NCBI GenBank assembly: GCA_016618085.1
Contig: JABLTG010000042.1
Location: 52,749 to 116,748 of the forward strand
Source of the DNA: Neovahlkampfia damariscottae
Lineage: Eukaryota > Heterolobosea > Selenaionea > Neovahlkampfiida > Neovahlkampfiidae
DNA: 64,000 nt
Direction: 5' to 3'
Shown here: positions 63,491-64,000 of the stretch, one piece after another
Numbering within the stretch: the stretch's first letter is position 1
Layout: the number at the start of each line of letters is the position of its first letter
Made by a program: the position numbers and the translations under genes
The notes under the pieces: model-generated
What the model saw: the letters and a program-made list of their open reading frames with translations, nothing else
Database searches by the model: none
What the model was told of the DNA's origin: nothing

Positions 63491-64000
63491 TTAAAACTGA
63501 CTTTTCCGTTCATTCTGATTAATCAGACCAGACATTAAAATCAAGGTTTCTTTCGGGATAGGACCGTCGCCAGCAGTACTGGCAGTTTTTGGATTTCCAA
63601 TAAAATTTTGTATATTCATCAGAAATATATTTCTTGCTCCATTATAATCTCTTGGAAGAGAAAAATTACAATATTTACAATTGAAATAATCTTTTTTTCC
63701 AAGTTTCCAATCTATTTTTCCATATGATCCACATGTACAACTGGTATAATGTTCTGAAACTTCATGTACTTGAACAGAATCTTTTTGAGCAAGATATTTT
63801 AGTGTTTGACGAAATTGAAAATGAGACCAATGAAGCATTTTTCTCACTGTTGTACTATGAATTTTTCTTTCCTATTTTTTAATCATTCCTTTGACTGGAA
63901 ATTTTGAAATCAAAATTTCATCATTATTTTCACAAAGATCTTTGGAAACACTTTTATGAAATGCTTCTTTCAATCCTTGAATTCGGTTTTGATATTTTTG
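63491..64000 (-). pseudogene. TnpB/Fanzor-like RNA-guided nuclease, C-terminal fragment with in-frame TAG
   Basis: Read from the window edge on the minus strand, the frame gives NRIQGLKEAFHKSVSKDL, then ENNDEILISKFPVKGM, TTVRKMLHWSHFQFRQTL, a zinc ribbon CTCG...CKYC, and RDYNGARNI. These match RuvC-II, the WSH helix, and the RuvC-III Asp of TnpB/Fanzor. A TAG (63872-63874) interrupts the frame between KK and ERK. The Glu of RuvC-II appears as Lys (ISKF rather than PEF). RDYNGARNI keeps the RuvC-III Asp. A 24-nt GT...AG intron could remove the TAG but would delete a conserved segment. It is best read as a decayed copy; the rest lies beyond the window. Confidence 0.65.

Noticed and set aside
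63851-63895. 24-nt GT...AG intron removing the TAG in the Fanzor-like gene
   Set aside because: Shorter than every other intron here and would delete a conserved segment around VKGMIKK.
1-64000. tRNA, rRNA or prokaryotic operon structure
   Set aside because: No B-box-like tRNA pattern or rRNA was seen; spliceosomal introns and Shine-Dalgarno absence exclude bacteria.
1-64000. Assignment to a hydrogenosome-bearing anaerobe
   Set aside because: A Cox17 homologue and Tim22 argue for aerobic mitochondria, though this is not decisive.

Overview
This is nuclear DNA from a eukaryotic microbe. It is very AT-rich and gene-dense, with about 55 protein genes in 64 kb on both strands. Nearly every multi-exon gene is cut by GT...AG introns of only about 27-45 nt, and the standard stop codons are used. 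The gene content (Rho/Rac GTPases, LIM proteins, BTB, Sel1, MORN, EF-hand, SET, RCC1 and Zn2Cys6 proteins, Tim22, a Cox17-like protein) suits a free-living, probably amoeboid or flagellate protist with respiring mitochondria. I cannot place the lineage from sequence alone.

Layout. 1-9.2 kb: an acidic protein tail, an RBM39-type splicing factor, an RCC1-repeat protein, two small membrane proteins, an AAA-like protein, D-amino-acid oxidase, a GAL4-type zinc-cluster factor and a membrane-anchored serine hydrolase. 9.3-13.2 kb: a PAK-like kinase that has lost its catalytic motifs, a Rac GTPase and a BTB protein. 13.3-24.8 kb: invertase, two Sel1-repeat proteins, a PhnN-like kinase, dephospho-CoA kinase, an eight-EF-hand protein, membrane proteins, serine racemase/dehydratase and a SLOG-like protein. 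25-31.8 kb: a MORN protein, a tandem pair of coiled-coil/EF-hand paralogues, a second Rac and a LIM-KH-Smr protein. 32-42.5 kb: Tim22, a secreted cationic repeat protein, a UEV, malate dehydrogenase, a Cox17-like protein, an ankyrin-glutaminase, PRP4 kinase and an ankyrin-like protein. 42.6-53.8 kb: a selenoprotein thioredoxin reductase, Trm1, an IGHMBP2-like helicase, a frameshifted methyltransferase, eIF5, an Arf, a sugar transporter and a pseudouridine synthase. 53.8-64 kb: a LIM-RGS-DEP-DUF547 protein, a GTPase, a SET protein, Ctf8, RanBPM, an M28 peptidase and a broken TnpB/Fanzor-like gene running off the window edge.

The strongest discovery is the thioredoxin reductase. Its apparent TGA stop reads through as Gly-Cys-Sec-Gly followed by TAA. 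The unusually long 3' region folds into a convincing form II SECIS (ATGA, unpaired AAAA, TGA, with flanking helices), so the organism should make selenoproteins. Other notable points are a 5-nt microexon in glutaminase, CCAAT/ATTGG boxes within a few tens of bases of almost every start codon (sometimes overlapping it), converging genes whose ends touch or overlap, and several unusual domain combinations.

Functionally the window is a mixed housekeeping region, not an operon-like system. A loose theme is Rho/Rac and cytoskeletal signalling (two Rac genes, a CRIB pseudokinase, two LIM proteins, RCC1). Exon joins were inferred by eye from reading frame and family similarity, with no transcript evidence.
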